A stretch of 64,000 bases of DNA from Lingula anatina (GCF_001039355.2 NW_019773992.1:98585-162584); one strand, 5' to 3'; shown: positions 17,980 through 31,555, counted from the stretch's first letter. Notes: generated by a model not told the origin, from the sequence alone. Program-made: numbers and translations.

Positions 17980-19290
17980 CACACAGAAAGCACTTGTTCA
18001 TTGATTGTTTCCTGTTGAAGTTGTTCTATCCAATATCTATGACAGATAGAACTCTTCAGGCAAGGCCTATATTGTATCTACTGATCTGGATACTTGGATA
18101 TATTGACATGGATACATGGATATCCTAACTTGGATACATGGATATATTGACATGGATAGATGGATATCCTGACATGGATATATAATGGCTTGGATACATG
18201 GATACATTGACTTGGATATATGGATATCCTAACCTGGATACATGGATATCCTGACCTGGAAACATAGAAATCTGGATATTGATAGTCACTATTTCTTAAA
18301 ACAAGTCCAATATTGGGACCTGCAGTGTATTTCTAAGTATGAAAGCTGATGCTCATTACTGACCAAAACAACTTTTGCTTAAAATCGAATGAATTTTTGG
18401 GAGACCAGAACTGAATTTGAATTGAATGTAATGTCAGTGTAGAAGTTATTTATAAATGTGGTTGAATGTAGCCTACAGTTTTTGTGACACCCCCCCCCCC
18501 GGTTACCCACCCCCATAGTGACCCTCTCCCCTAAGTGACCTTCATAGGGGACATAGTCTTCAGGTCGATAAACCACTGGAATCACTATTTTTTGTACCAA
18601 AATTGATCAATTTTACTGCCTTAATTTTACTTATCATTTATTTTCAGTCTATTTGAAGAATTTTTGTGACACTTCACTTCACTCAGTGACAATATGTATA
18701 GTTGTTTCCTTATTCAAACACTGGCTGCAGTGGTTGGTATATTTTTCTGTGTAAACAGTGGTTGTTTTATACTTATTCTATAAATCCTGCCATTGCAGAA
18801 GATTAAACTTATGAAAAGTGGAATTCTAATTTCTTCATATATAATTTCAATATTCATAGTAAAATGTTGTCATATTATGTCACAGCAACAGTAGATCAAA
18901 TAAAAATGTGAAAATTAGCAATTTTTTGTCTGTTGTATAAATTTATTGCAATATTGCAATAAATTGACAGAATGTTTTACTTCTATGTTTATAAATGTTT
19001 GGTGGATTTAATTTAAGAAAAATTTATTGAAAGGCTAACAATTGCAATTGAATGTACTTTTTTGGGAAATGACTTTTTCATTTAGGAGGATTGTGAACTT
19101 TTTTACAGCTCGATTTTGAGTATTTCTGACTTCTAGTAACAAAGAGCAAAGTAGGTGGAAGATTTGCATGAGAAAAATACTTTAACATGAGCCAATTGTG
19201 TTCCTTTTAAATTTGCTTAAATTAGTTCATATTTCAAATTTTTATGTCCAAAAACGAGCGGTGAATTCTCACTTTTCCTTCACTCCATAA
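17980..19290 (+). other. SMARCD 3' UTR and downstream DNA
   Basis: Follows the stop codon. It contains a minisatellite (18084-18280), a C-rich run at about 18489 and poly(A) signal candidates AATAAA at 18899-18904 and 18958-18963. No other gene is visible. Confidence 0.6.
18084..18280 (+). repeat. GGATACATGGATAT minisatellite in the SMARCD 3' UTR
   Basis: About nine diverged copies of a unit of roughly 21 bp (cttggatacatggatatcct-like), starting about 105 bp after the stop codon. It would be transcribed if the 3' UTR extends to the poly(A) signals at 18.9 kb. Confidence 0.8.
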
Positions 19291-19429
19291 TTTTCTCTCA
19301 GAACTCTGGTATGTTCATATATTTTATTTCTAAACATGTATATAGATTGTAAGCATGGCATTGTGTATTAAATAAGAGAGCAAGCTTGGTTTTCATTTCT
19401 TGTAACAGAAAGCGGTTTTGCAGTACAGA

Positions 19430-19548
19430 GGCAGATTTGGGGGGATCCGGTTTTCTGAAAAAAATATTACACCAATGGTCCCCTCTTGAAATTAGAATTT
19501 TGACCTGTTGAATAATAGTTCTAAACTGTGCCAAATGGCAGCGTTCGC

Positions 19549-19579
<31 letters not shown>

Positions 19580-19835
19580 CAGTGCCTTAAGCAGGCCACA
19601 CACAAAAAATCCAAAATGGATAGGTCTAGAGCAAGAGCGAACTATACAAAAATACAAAACCAAAACACCACACAAAACTTATCTTTGGGCCATCATATAT
19701 AAATACATTCAGTAATGTGCCATGAATTTCGAACGGCTCTTAAATTTCAAACGATCTTTAAATCGGCCGTCTGGAGTTTTTTTTTTTTTTTTATGAACCA
19801 TGAATTTCGACCAGTAAGCAATTTTGTGCGATCTT
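19430..19835. repeat. Dispersed repeat and insertion breaking a TRIM stub
   Basis: 19430-19560 matches the repeat at 10.9 kb and ends in a long T tract. 19700-19835 carries two copies of catgaatttcga and a second T tract, placed where the rest of a RING should be. This looks like inserted DNA that truncated the TRIM copy starting at 19921. Confidence 0.45.
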
Positions 19836-19837
19836 GA

Positions 19838-19921
19838 CACACGAGGGTCCTCATACTCGTCACAACAGATGCTACATGTCAAGAAGTTATCTGTAATAGC
19901 TGCTACTAATGCTTCTGCCAT
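19838..19921 (-). pseudogene. TRIM RING stub (28 codons)
   Basis: The start MAEALVAAITDNFLTCSIC is followed by CDEYEDPRV and then non-homologous sequence, so only the first two zinc ligands remain. The conserved TRIM upstream flank continues to the right. This is a dead copy. Confidence 0.85.
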
Positions 19922-21560
19922 ATCTTACTTTCTTTTTGGAACTGTACAAGTGTAGAAAGCTGGTTTAAGTACCTTTGCTGAGGAGTCACTGAGTCATATT
20001 GTGCCAAGGATTCCTTTTTACTTCCTGGCTCTGCAGCGCTTATTTACAAAGATCACAACAGCAACCTAAATATATACCACCGGTTAATCAGTATTCTGCA
20101 AAGAGCGCAATACTAAATATCAGTTTTACTGGCAGAGTTTTTTTCATGCAAAGCCTTAAATGTGTGTCCTCTTTCTTCTGTTCCCTTTTAGAACTGTACA
20201 AAGATAAAGAAAAACACGGCGTCTGTTTATTACTTGAATCTGACCTGACCATGGCAACCATGGCAACCACCACGTTATAGAACAGTTTTTGTTTGTCTGG
20301 TGACGCAATTACATTGTGTTCACTGTAAGCTCATTTTACAGTTATCAACGTTTCGCTTTGTGTGATATAAACCTCCCCCACCCCCCCCCAAAAAAAAATG
20401 TCTGAAAGTTGAATTATAGAGTGATTTATTACCTTTTTATTTGCTTTGTTATAAATTAAGATAATACCAACTTTATGTTGAATGTAGTGTGAAATTATTA
20501 CTTTGGTTTATTGATCTATTAGGTAGAGAGAAATCGGTCAACTCTTTATCTATTCAAGATGACCTCACCACAGCAAAGAGCAGTAGATATAGATGTAGAA
20601 CAATGCAGTCTGTTGTTTGCTGACACAGTTGTTTTGTTTTTTACTTGCGGTGGCTTTTCTGCTTTTTGTGTAAGTATGTTAAAGAAAACAGTAAAAGCAC
20701 CCCTGTTTACCTTGTTTTATCAATGTAAAGCTTTTTCTTTAAAAATATTCAAAAATCATCCCCATCAAATGTTTTAAAACTTAATTACATTTGCCAGTCC
20801 TGTAAGTTTAATATGATATAACATTCACAATAAAGTTACACAAGCCTTGCAAACCAACTGCTAGCTCATTATTCGGTTAACAATGCAAAACCCAATTGGG
20901 ATCTGGCTTGTGACACTTATATTACATATCATTTGTTATATATCAGATTTTGTGGGAAATGTATTTTATGCAAAGCCTAAAATGGGTGTCATGTATCTTT
21001 TGTTCACTTTTAAATTCCCCTAAGGTAAAGAAAAATACGTCGTCTGAATTTTTTTTGTCTGGTAACGCAATTGCATTGTGCTCACTCTAAGCTCATTTTA
21101 TATAAAGAAAGATCATTTTTGGTTAGCTATGAGTGAAATACACCTCTCAAAGTTAAATGGCTTGAACTTGTATTTTAGAGTGGTTTCTAAATTTTTATTT
21201 TTGTGTTGCTATTATTGTACTAAGCACTTACTTCATGCAGTACGCAGTGTGCAATTTTTACTCTGTTATTGATCTACTAGGAAGAGGGAAATCTGATGAC
21301 TCTTTATATATTTATGGATACCTTACCATAGCAAAGAGCAGTCGATTAAGAATAATCAAGTCTGTTGTATGCTGACACAGTTGTATTGAGTTTACTTTGC
21401 GCTTAGGATTATGAAATAGAGACATGTCTACAGGTGTGCCTTTTCTGCTCTTTTTTTAAGTATGTGAAAGTAAACAACCAAAGTAAGCCTGTTTACCTGA
21501 CAGGGGCTTCTAGCCTCAAGAAAGTTTTAACTCTCATAATTTATTTGCATTTCCTGTCAT
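19922..21560 (-). repeat. Two tandem copies of the TRIM upstream module
   Basis: Both contain the ordered landmarks of the T1/T2 upstream flanks: ccttttagaactg-like text, the module corresponding to taacctgacgctgacc (20220-20260 in the first copy), and a gcaaagagcag stretch before ctgttgt.tgctgacacagttgt (20570 and 21330). The second copy (from about 20940) has no TRIM gene next to it. Confidence 0.6.
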
Positions 21561-22199
21561 ATGTAGCTAAGAAATGGTGCACTCGATGAATAATAATGAA
21601 GTAATTTATTTTGGATTAGAAGAATCCAATTGAATGTCATAGTGACATAGTTCGGGTTTTTAAACACGCAATGTACATGTACAGTATATGTAAACAACAT
21701 ATTGATGGACATATCAGAGGACAAGCACAGTTTCTGATCATATTTAACAGTTAAATGCCTTTTCTCTTCTCAGAGGTGGCCTCAGCGTATAATACGTTGT
21801 CCCCCACATTGTTGCTGAACACGGTCCTCTTTCAATTCCATACATACATTTCACTACATATTTTCCTTATTAGCATACGTAAATATTTTCTTTGCCCCCT
21901 CGTTTTCCCTCCTCGGTGGCCTCATTGTCAGCATCCTTAGCCCCATTTATTTCTTCCCGCCAACTGACCAGACATGTTGAAAATGGTTCTGAACCTCTTA
22001 AATTGTGTTCAGTCTGTCCAAAGAACTGAAAAGTCATTTTCACAAATAAAATGCTATAAAAACCCACAGCATTTTTTTTCCTTTCATTGACTCATCTTTA
22101 TAATTATATATTTGAGTTTTATTTACAACATGAAGGTACCTAAAAACTGCGTTGTCCTCGTAACAAGTGTACATTCATTTTAACTCTATAATAATGTAC

Positions 22200-22412
22200 G
22201 TTGTATACCAGTTTTTCTGGCAAATGCATTTCGTACAAAGAGTCATTTGGCCTGTTCCCTTATTTAGAATTGTTCAAAGGTAGAGAAAAAAACACACACA
22301 AAAGATGCCAAGGCATTTTTTGTTTACTTTTGACTTCCATCAAGTATGTGTGAACAGAACACTTCCATATATGACTCAGTTTGATCCAAATGAATTATCA
22401 TTATTCAGACTG

Positions 22413-22491
<79 letters not shown>

Positions 22492-22612
22492 TCCACTCTG
22501 CTATCACAGCTGTCCTACATCTACAACCTATCCTCATTATCAATGATGACACACATTTTTACAAACATCAGCAGTTTGATATATTTTCATCAGTGTACAA
22601 TGGGATCAGTAT
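22200..22612. repeat. TRIM-type flanking DNA with (AT)n microsatellite
   Basis: Contains a partial upstream-module start (about 22200-22290) and then the usual 3' flank (tagtcttccactctgctatc). An (AT)n tract at 22415-22487 replaces the catatataaatac found in other copies at the same place. The long Tyr-Ile frame here is only this microsatellite. Confidence 0.6.
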
Positions 22613-22706
22613 TTACTGTAAGTACTGGAATGTCTTAACTTTGTACCACTGTTCTGCCACCACCAGCTGACCAGCAGGATTGATGGCTAATGCTGTCCGA
22701 CACTCA
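22613..22706 (-). pseudogene. TRIM-NHL C-terminal stub (31 codons)
   Basis: The minus strand reads ALAINPAGQLVVAE, then KVKTFQYLQ and the stop at the position seen in intact copies. Homology stops abruptly to the right. It is the last half-repeat of an NHL propeller and cannot function. Confidence 0.88.
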
Positions 22707-24000
22707 TTTATGGAATTTACTTAGTGTGCACAGCGTCTTTATTACTATATATTTGAACTACATGAAGGTACTGATATAGTGCTTTATTTTAAATCTTTAA
22801 TTTGAGTTTTATTTACTACATAAAAGTGTCGATATTCTACAAAACCCTCTTTATTACTGTATATTTCAATTTTATTTACAATTGTTTCATGAAAAGAAGG
22901 TACCAATAATGCTTAACCATCTTTATTACTACATGTATAAATATAAACATTCCTCGCACATCGCAATAGTTTATAACCTGACGCCGACATGACCATATTA
23001 TAAAACAACTGCCATGTTATAAAACATTTTTTAATGTCTGTTGGTGCAGTTGTAATGTACTAATTCTCAGCTCATTTTATAGAACTATAATCCCAGTTTG
23101 ACTCGCTCTGTGTGAAAGAAACTTCCCAAATTAAAAGACTGTATTATAAAGTGATTTTGAATTAATGTTTCTTTTTTCTTTTTGCATCGTTTATTAACAC
23201 AATGCTTGCTTAATGCAGCGTGTAATGTTTTCTCTGCTTCATTCTTCTACTTGAAGTAAAGTGAGTTGTGCCGACTGCTTATTTCTAAGTGCCCTCACTA
23301 TAGCAGCTAGTAGACCATAAAGAATAATGCAGCTTCTTGTCTGGTGACGCAGGTGTATTAATTACGTTTACTCTAAGCTCACGTTTAAAGGTATCCTCTA
23401 GTATTTCTGTTTTGCTTAGTGTAAAGGTATGTGAAAGAAAACACCCAACATATTCCTGAATGATAAGCGCTCTTAGCATTGAGGGAATGGGAAAAATTAA
23501 CTGTTGCATTTTATTTTGTATTTTCCATTACCTTTGGTCTAAAAAATAATTGATGACTCGTAGATTCTGTATGTTAAACTAATTTGGAATTCTGATTTCA
23601 TGTAAAAGTGACAAAGTGTGGGATTGTAAGTAACTTTTATCTACGTAAACCACTTCCTGTTGAGCTAATACATGTAACGCATAGACACTGTGACTCAATG
23701 TTGTTGAAAAATCATCACCCCCCCCCCCCCCCTCCTGATGTCCCAAACCGCCCCTAAACCTTCTTTAATGCTATCTTGACATAGTTTGAAATTGGCAGTT
23801 ATCCAGAAGTCAGTGCGTTTTTTGTATGTTTGGGTATTAAAGTCTGCACTAAAATCAACTTCACTAATGTTCGAAATATACTTGCTTGATGTGATAAATA
23901 TAATATCTATTAGCCTGCTTTGTTGTTTGCACTCAGGAAACGCTACAGGTCTGGCAGGTGAAAATGCATATCGCCGTCACATACATGTAGGCCTATTTTA
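22707..24000. other. Graveyard spacer with TRIM upstream module remnant
   Basis: Includes taacctgacgccgacatgac near 22976 and the tagtagaccataaagaataatgcagctt stretch near 23310, both parts of the TRIM upstream module. A C run lies at about 23717. No TRIM body remains. Confidence 0.5.
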
Positions 24001-24061
24001 ACAGATATAGCAGAAGCAATAGCAGCAGGTATTAAAATATCTGCTGCTAGTGCTTTACCAT
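24001..24061. pseudogene. Head-to-head pair of TRIM start fragments (inverted repeat)
   Basis: The minus strand from 24061 reads ATGGTAAAGCACTAGCAGCA, a TRIM start with a small deletion that breaks the frame. The plus strand from about 24003 reads cagatatagcagaagcaata, the same start with ATG changed to ATA. The two meet near 24036 as a palindrome of about 31-bp arms. Confidence 0.75.
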
Positions 24062-24249
24062 ATCTGACTATCTCCTTGTAAAGGTACAAGCTGGCGATGG
24101 TACTTCAGTACCTTTGAAGTGAACTCTTTGAGTCAAATATTGTCAAGGTTTATTTACTACCTGGTCTTTCGGTGCTTACTTACGCTTACTTACAGAGAAA
24201 ACAGTAACATAGAGATAAACTTATTCAGTATTCTTCAATGAGTGCAATG

Positions 24250-24321
<72 letters not shown>

Positions 24322-26082
24322 TTTTTCTGACAGACGTTATTCATGGAAAGCCTTAAATGTGTGCCCTGTTTCTTCCCTTCCCATTTAGAGAGAAAACACG
24401 GCGTTTATTTATTATAACCTGACACTGACCTGACCTGATCTGGTGACACATTTACATTCTGCTCACACAAAGCTCATTTTATAGGACTAGAACCCTGTTG
24501 GTCTCGCTTTGCGTGCAAGACACCTCCCGGGTTTAAATGACTGGCGCTTGTATTTTAGGTTTGTTTCCTTAAAATTTATTTTAATTTTTACGTCATTATT
24601 ATTAAGTGTAGCAATATTATTATGCAGTATGCAGTGTGCAATATTTACTTTCATTTATTGATCAACTAGGTAGAGAGAAATCTGCTGACTGCTTATTCAT
24701 TTTAGCTAACCTCACCATAGCAGAGGGCAGACCGTAAAGAATAATGCATTCTGTTGTTTCGTGATGCAATTGTATTGTGTTTACTCAGCACTCCGTATTA
24801 TGAAATAGAGCCATGCCTGCAAGTATTCTGTTCTGCATTTTGTTAAAGTATTTGAAAGAAAACGAAGTACCCCAGTTTAGCTTACAGGGCACTTGTAGCC
24901 TTAAAGGATTAAAGGAGGTTTTAACTCTCATATTTTATTTTGCATTTTTTCCGTCATATGTAGCTTAGAAATGATGGGTTAAATGTAGAATGTGTATGTA
25001 ACTTATTTTGGACCAGAAGCTGATTTTAATGTAATATTGACATAGTGTAGGATTTGAAACGCGTTAAGTAATGTTAACGTAAACCACAACCACCAAAATT
25101 TTTCTCAACTTTGAATAGAAAAAAAATATATGCACGGCAATGTAAAAAAAATTGGCCATATTCCGGAAGTCCTAGAAATTTGCCTCCACTCCTGAAAACC
25201 CGTTAAAAATTGTACTGGTTGGTCTGAGAGGCCGGCAAGATATTTAAGGGTCACCGGGTGCTTCAAGAATAAAATTTATAAACCCCATAGCACTTTTTCT
25301 TCCATATACTCGTCTTACTTAGTATGTATGTATCTGACAATTATTACTATGTACTATGAGATTACTTACTATGTATCTGAGATTTAGTACAGCATGAAGG
25401 TACAGATAAACCACATATGCCTTTTTAGACTTTTTTTACGTGATACCCCTCTTTATTACTGTATTTGAGCTTTATTTACAGCATGAAAGTGCCGATATAT
25501 TGCATAGACCTCTTTATTACTATATGTTTGAATTTTAATTACAACTGTTGCTGAAAAAACATCTTTATTGCTAGAAATATAAACTGTCCTCGTATACCAT
25601 CACTTTTGCATGCATATCGCAACCGTTTGTAGTATGCTAGATCTATCTCCCTGGCGCTGAATCACTGTAACTATTCACACACTGAATTGTATAATAACAA
25701 TGTACAATATGACACTGGGAACTATGCTCATCTCATTTTGAGTGTCTTTTTTGACAGTATCAATAGTTTGGGGATTGTTGGCGTAGACACTGTCTTATAG
25801 GTATCCACACAGTTAATAGTCCAAAAGGGATAGAAGTATGAGCAAACTATACAAAAGTACAAAGCACAAAACACCACAAAAACCCCTCACAATCTGTTAG
25901 ATAAATCTATGAAAAAATTGCTCTTTTCCTTTCATTTGAAGAAGGGTACTTTACAAATCACAGCTGTCCAGTAGAGTAACTATAATTTACGTACTGGTTC
26001 CTACAACCTATCCTCATTATCAGTGGTTCCATAAACATCAATATTGAGATATATTTCCACCAGTGTACAAAGGGATCAGTAG
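24062..26082. repeat. TRIM upstream module remnant and 3' flank of T6
   Basis: 24062-24960 is a TRIM upstream module (taacctgacactgacctgac near 24416; gagggcagaccgtaaagaat near 24722) interrupted by an (AT)n tract at 24251-24313. From about 25690 the sequence is the 3' flank of T6, shared with 50290-50570. There is no gene. Confidence 0.55.
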
Positions 26083-27894
26083 TCATTGTAAGTATTGAAA
26101 TTTCTTAACTTTGCCGTCTGCCTCTGCTACCACCAGCATGCCAGCAGGGCTGATGGCTAATGCTTTTGGAGACTCTAATCCATCATCCTCAGTGGCAATG
26201 TATCTGATAAACTTTCCCCGGGGACTCAGCGCCACTATCCTATGGTTATTACAGTCAGCAATAAAGATGTGACCATAGCGGTCTGTACACACTCCACTTG
26301 GTGCAGCCAGCTGATCATCACCACTGCCTTCTGTGCCATACTGGTACAGTTGATCACCAGTAGGTGACAGCACATGTACACAGTGTTCCCACCAGTCTGA
26401 TATCACAATGTTATCATTCGAACTGTTCACTGTGATGTACCGAGGGTATTCACACATACTGAGTGGAATGGTGTTCAGGAGCTCTCCGCTGTCTGGATGG
26501 AATGTAAAGATAAATTTTTCTTCACCATCACAGACCATTACATGACCTTGTCTGTTCAGTGTAATACCAAGTGGCGTGTCAAGTTGACCCTGACCCATAG
26601 TTGTCACCTTGTGACCTTTGGCGGAGAACACTTGGACACATTTGTCACCACCTGATGTTAAATACAGGTGACCGGTCTGTGACAAAGTTACATCAAATGG
26701 TCTGTCTAGTTTAATGTCAAATTCAAACTTTCCGCCATGTGTGAATGTTTTTGCTCTGTTATTTTCATTATCAGCAACGACCACTTGTACCTCATCCATG
26801 GCTAATCCAAATATGTATATGTCTGTATCATCTTTCAGTTTAGAACTAAATGAATGAACACATTTTGCAGTATCTAAGAAAACAGGAGGATGTGGTGTTG
26901 AACTTTGGTTTGTTTCCTGTCCATCTAATGGAAGTTGTGACTATACTGTCACCTGTCCTAACATGGCTTCCAGTCCGGCAGCAGATATCTCACCAGGGCT
27001 GAAGGATATCTCTGCCAGTGTGTCTAGAGTTGGGACAGACATTTTCTCCATTGCTTCAAGTCTTTTTAGCAGAGATTTTGCGTGAGCCATGATTTCAGTG
27101 TCAGTGCCATTTATAACCAGTTGCTGGGCAAAGTCACAGGCACTTTGCAAGGAGGTATGGTGGACCTGTAGGCTCTCCTTGTTTATCAACTCCTGCTTTT
27201 TATATGAGCAGAAATCCGATATTAGGGTATTCTTCCTTTTAGTAATCTGTTGAACGATACGCTGAGCATGGGCTTCAATATCATGAACGGTGGTGATTAT
27301 CAATTGAGAGTTGTTCGTTGAGTCAATTGAATCTGTTTCATTGATATTTTCTCTGGTAACTTTAAACCTGTTTGTTGTTTTCATGGTGTTCTCAAGAGCA
27401 GCTGTAATTTTATCTCTGTTGCATTTTGCAAGTTTATCAACTCCCACAATACCATGTCTGTAATGATCTGTTAATGCACAGTCACCACATACAACAATAT
27501 CTTCATCTTCACATTAATATTTTAATTCATTATTAGGATGTTTCTCACAACTGATGGTCTTTTGTGTAATGGCCGGTGTCACTGCTGCTACATTTGCCTG
27601 TTCCTCTTGTAATGTCTGTCTATTTAGTTGAAGAGTTATGATATCCTTAGCCCTGCAGAAGACAAAATTCTTTGTCAGTTGTGTAAGTCCACCAGCTGGA
27701 AGCCGGGTTGCAAATTTACAGACAGGACAATGAAAAGTCTGGTTTGGTGTCAGCGTGCACGTAATATGGTCTGATATACAACCAAAGCAAAATGTATGAT
27801 AGCAAGGCAGCACGCGGGGGTCTTCATAATCGGCACGACAGATGCTACATTTCAAGATGTTCTCTTTGATATCTGCTGCTAGTGCTTCTGCCAT
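26083..27894 (-). pseudogene. Full-length TRIM-NHL copy with two nonsense codons (T6)
   Basis: One continuous frame of 603 codons from MAEALAADIKENIL to KKFQYLQ, with complete RING ligands, B-box, coiled coil and NHL. It is cut by TAA at 27514-27516 (a conserved B-box Tyr after NNELKY) and TAG at 26941-26943 (a conserved linker Gln after GQVTV). No frameshift is seen over 1.8 kb. It is most simply a young pseudogene. Read errors, stop readthrough or a short RING-only product (126 residues) are alternatives. Confidence 0.9.
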
Positions 27895-29560
27895 ATCTGA
27901 CTGTCTTTTTGTAAAGTCACAAGTGTAGTAAGCTGGTGATGGTACCTTTGCAGTGGAGTCACTAAATCAGACAGGTGTCAAGGATTCCTTTTAGCTTCCT
28001 GGTCCTGGTCCTGGTCCAGCGCTAGCTTACAGAGATCACAGCATCATAAATATATACTTATTTAGTATCCTTCACAGACCGCAATGTTATATATCAGTTT
28101 TTTTTCTGGCAAGCGTTTTCATGGAGAGCCTTAAATGTGTTTTGTTTCTTCTGTTCCCTTTTAGAATTAACCAAAGTTAGAGTACATTACCTGACCAAAG
28201 CCGCCGTTTACATATAATGCAGTTTTTGTGGTATGGTGACGCAATTACGTTGTGTTCACTCTAAGTTCTTTTTAAAGAATAGAGTTATATACGCTACGCT
28301 TTGTGTGAAAAAAAAAACCCTTCCAAAGTTAAATGACTGGAAGTCGCATTATAGAGCGATCTATTGAACAGTTACTTATTTATTTTTCGCGTCGTTATAA
28401 ATTAACATAATACTAACTGCAGTATGAAGTGTACCATTTTACTCACCTTTATTTATCTACTAGGTAGAACGAAATCTGTCGATTGTTAATTTCTTCAAGA
28501 TTACCTCACCGTAGCAAAGAGCGGACAATAAAGAATAATGCAGTCTGTTGTTTGCTGACACAATTGTGTTTACTCATTGCTCAGGACTATGAAATAGAGT
28601 TATGTTGGCAGGTGTGCCTTTTCTGCTTTTTTTTAAAGTATTTGAAAGAAAACAATCAAAGTACCCCTGTTTACTTGACAATGGACTGAACCGTAAGGTT
28701 TACAAGAAAGTTTAAACTCTGATATTTCATTTTGAATTTTCCGTCATATGTAACAAAGAAATAATGGGTTACTAGCACGGTCTATACGTATCTTATTTGG
28801 GATCAAAATCTGTTTTTATAATGTACTAGTGATAGTGTGGGGTTATTTAAACGTTACTGTACTGTATACATATACGACATCTGGTTGGAACGACGTACTT
28901 CACAAATGACATCCAAAAAAAAATAACCCATACCATTTTCTCTTCCATTTACGTATCTTAATTGCTACATATTCGACTTTTTTTTACAATAAGAAAGTAC
29001 AGAAATACTGCATGACCCTAATTATAAGTATATATTTGAGTTTTATTATACATTATATAGTTTATACCACACGTCAGTATTTCTGGCAAATGCAAATGCA
29101 AATGCCCTGTTTCTTCTTTTCCCTTTTAAAATTGTTCAAAGGTAGAGAAAAATACTGCTTCTATTTATTATAACCTGACGCTAACCTGACCATAGTAACC
29201 AGCAGGTTATAGAACAGTTTTTGTGGTATGGTGACGCAATTACATTGTGGTTGGTTCTCCATTGTGCTCACTCTGCTCCTTTTATAGAAATAGTTATAAA
29301 TGCTACGCTTTGTGTGAAAGAAAGGCTGGCAACTTGATTATAAAGTGCTTTGTAAAAAATCTTTTTTCATTCTTGCTTCATAATTACTTAGAAATGCTTG
29401 CAATATACAGTGTATAATGAAATTGACCCTCCTTTATTGATCTTCTTTCCGTACACGGGAATATATTGATTGATTATTTCTGAAGCTGACCCAAAGAATA
29501 ACGTAATTTTTGTTGGCGCAGTTGAATTGTGTTTTCACTTAATTCAATTTAAACAAATTA
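27895..29560 (-). repeat. T6 upstream module plus one extra module copy
   Basis: 27895-28700 is the T6 upstream flank; its TATA-like site is degraded (acattacctgacc near 28184). A second module (29060-29540, taacctgacgctaacctgac near 29171) has no gene beside it. Confidence 0.55.
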
Positions 29561-31555
29561 ACCAACACATGCATGTTTGAATTCTATTCGGCTCTGTGTG
29601 TTCCTGTTAATTTATTGCCCCCTGCAGTGACTGCAGCACTATCCCTGTGCTATCCCCTACAGCCATTAATACGTAATCTGGCTAACACCATACGGTGGCG
29701 CCACTGTCAGCATTGTCCCATATCCCTGAGGAAATTGGTAAACATATAACAAGATAGGCTGGGCCATTTGCCGATTGAGGGCGTGTGAGAAACTAGTTAT
29801 TTTTCATACCACTTGGTGTGCTGTATTCCCATTCACAAAATCAGGACGTTTGCTGATTTGTTATAATTATAAGACTCAAAGACTTCTGTTAAGTTGAACA
29901 GAAATGAAAGGTGCATATCTCTGCATTGCGTGAATAAGAATTATAATATGCCAGCAATTTCATGTAGGAATTTCAAAGTGGTAAAATTAGATAAAGATAA
30001 CATATAATTACGGCTGTACATCTGTTAATGTGATGTTTGACAACTGGCGGGTCGGAGTGGTCAACCTACTCATCGTCTTTATATATATTAATTCCAAGAC
30101 GTGCATCTAGATAGTTAGAATGTTCAAACCAATCTGTTTGTGTGTGGGTGTTTATGTGTGTGAACAAAGAGAGAAGGAAAGCTAAAGAAATTGCAGAGGA
30201 ACGTATGCCAACATACTGTATATATGGAAAAAAATCCATGCCTCTTTATTGAATCTCAATCTGCTTCCCCCCTCCCCCGGTCAGTAACCCTACAATACAG
30301 GCAATACTTCACGTTTATAGTGTTTCCCGTCATGATAATTTTAGACGCGCTTACACACCTTTTCACACCATCAGCTGACAGATGAACCTTTAGCCTGAAT
30401 GAAAATGAAAAAAGGCTAACAGTCCAAAAGTTTAACAAATGATTTATTCATAAAAAGGCCTATTCCATGAATCAAAATTGACACTGCAAAATGGGAATGA
30501 AAAGCTTATCACTGTAAATTTAATAATCTGCCTCAAACTTTAAACAGCATTCTAGCTACAACAGTAATCAACACTGAATGGAAAATGATGCATAACAATG
30601 AACATTTAATTAACATGTACGCACAAAAAGTCTAAACAATAAAGGAATGGACACATTAAAACCAAAATTTAATATATACATGACATTCCTTGGTACGGTA
30701 TTTGTGTCTTGGGCATTAAATTTTCCAATATCCAAAAACCAATCAAAAGTTGCATATTCTGAAAGAAGAGGGTAAATTATTTATAAAACATATAAAAATA
30801 TTTGCTGTAATCTTTAAAATTCGTATATTTAACTTGGAATATATTAAATTTAGTTTTTCGGATGTTTTTTTTTTTTTTACATATAGCACTCAAAATAAAA
30901 TTACAAAAAAAAAAAAAGAAAACAGACTTGTGAAAAGACGGAATGCTAAGATGAAACACTTAACTCGAAAGAATTCTACATGTGCCACAGAACTCGTATC
31001 TGGTATTTTCTTGGTTGAAAGTTTATACATGTAGCCTCCATTACAGTAAGTTACCTGGTGTTTGAGAGATTACTGAAAAAACACCTCAGAAATCTCTGAT
31101 CTGTAAACTCCATTCTGTACACTACGTGATGTTTTCAGTGTTAAAATTTGTTTAGAATTTCAATTAAAAATTTGGAAAACAATTTGAAGGTACATTGTAC
31201 CGGTATATGATTTATTTTTTCAAGCCCATATAATATCTACAAAATATGTGAAAATCGGTAATATCTTGGCGAAATGTACCTTCTTTTGATGTGTTGGTAC
31301 GGAATCGCCCAGCCCTCTGTTTATTTATATTTGGGTTTTATATTTACTTCATAATGATACCGATAACCTAGCTTCCAACTAAATTTACTACTTTACAGTA
31401 TATTTAAATCTTATTTACTGCATGGAAGTACCGATATACTGCATAGCTCGTTTTATTAAAAAAACACCCAACTTGAACAATGAAGAAAAGAACCCAGTTG
31501 GAGGAAAAGGGAGTTCCAACACGAGGTGTGTTATAATTTTATCAGTGCTCTACGG
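29561..31555. other. Spacer without recognised gene; right part is duplicated at 33.2-33.9 kb
   Basis: 29561-30900 holds no gene or repeat that I recognise. From about 30922 the sequence is nearly identical to 33249 onward (offset about 2327 bp), reaching into T7/T8. It includes the T7 3' flank. Confidence 0.5.

Noticed and set aside
22305-22670. ORF rich in Tyr-Ile repeats
   Set aside because: Translation of an (AT)n microsatellite joined to antisense TRIM sequence.
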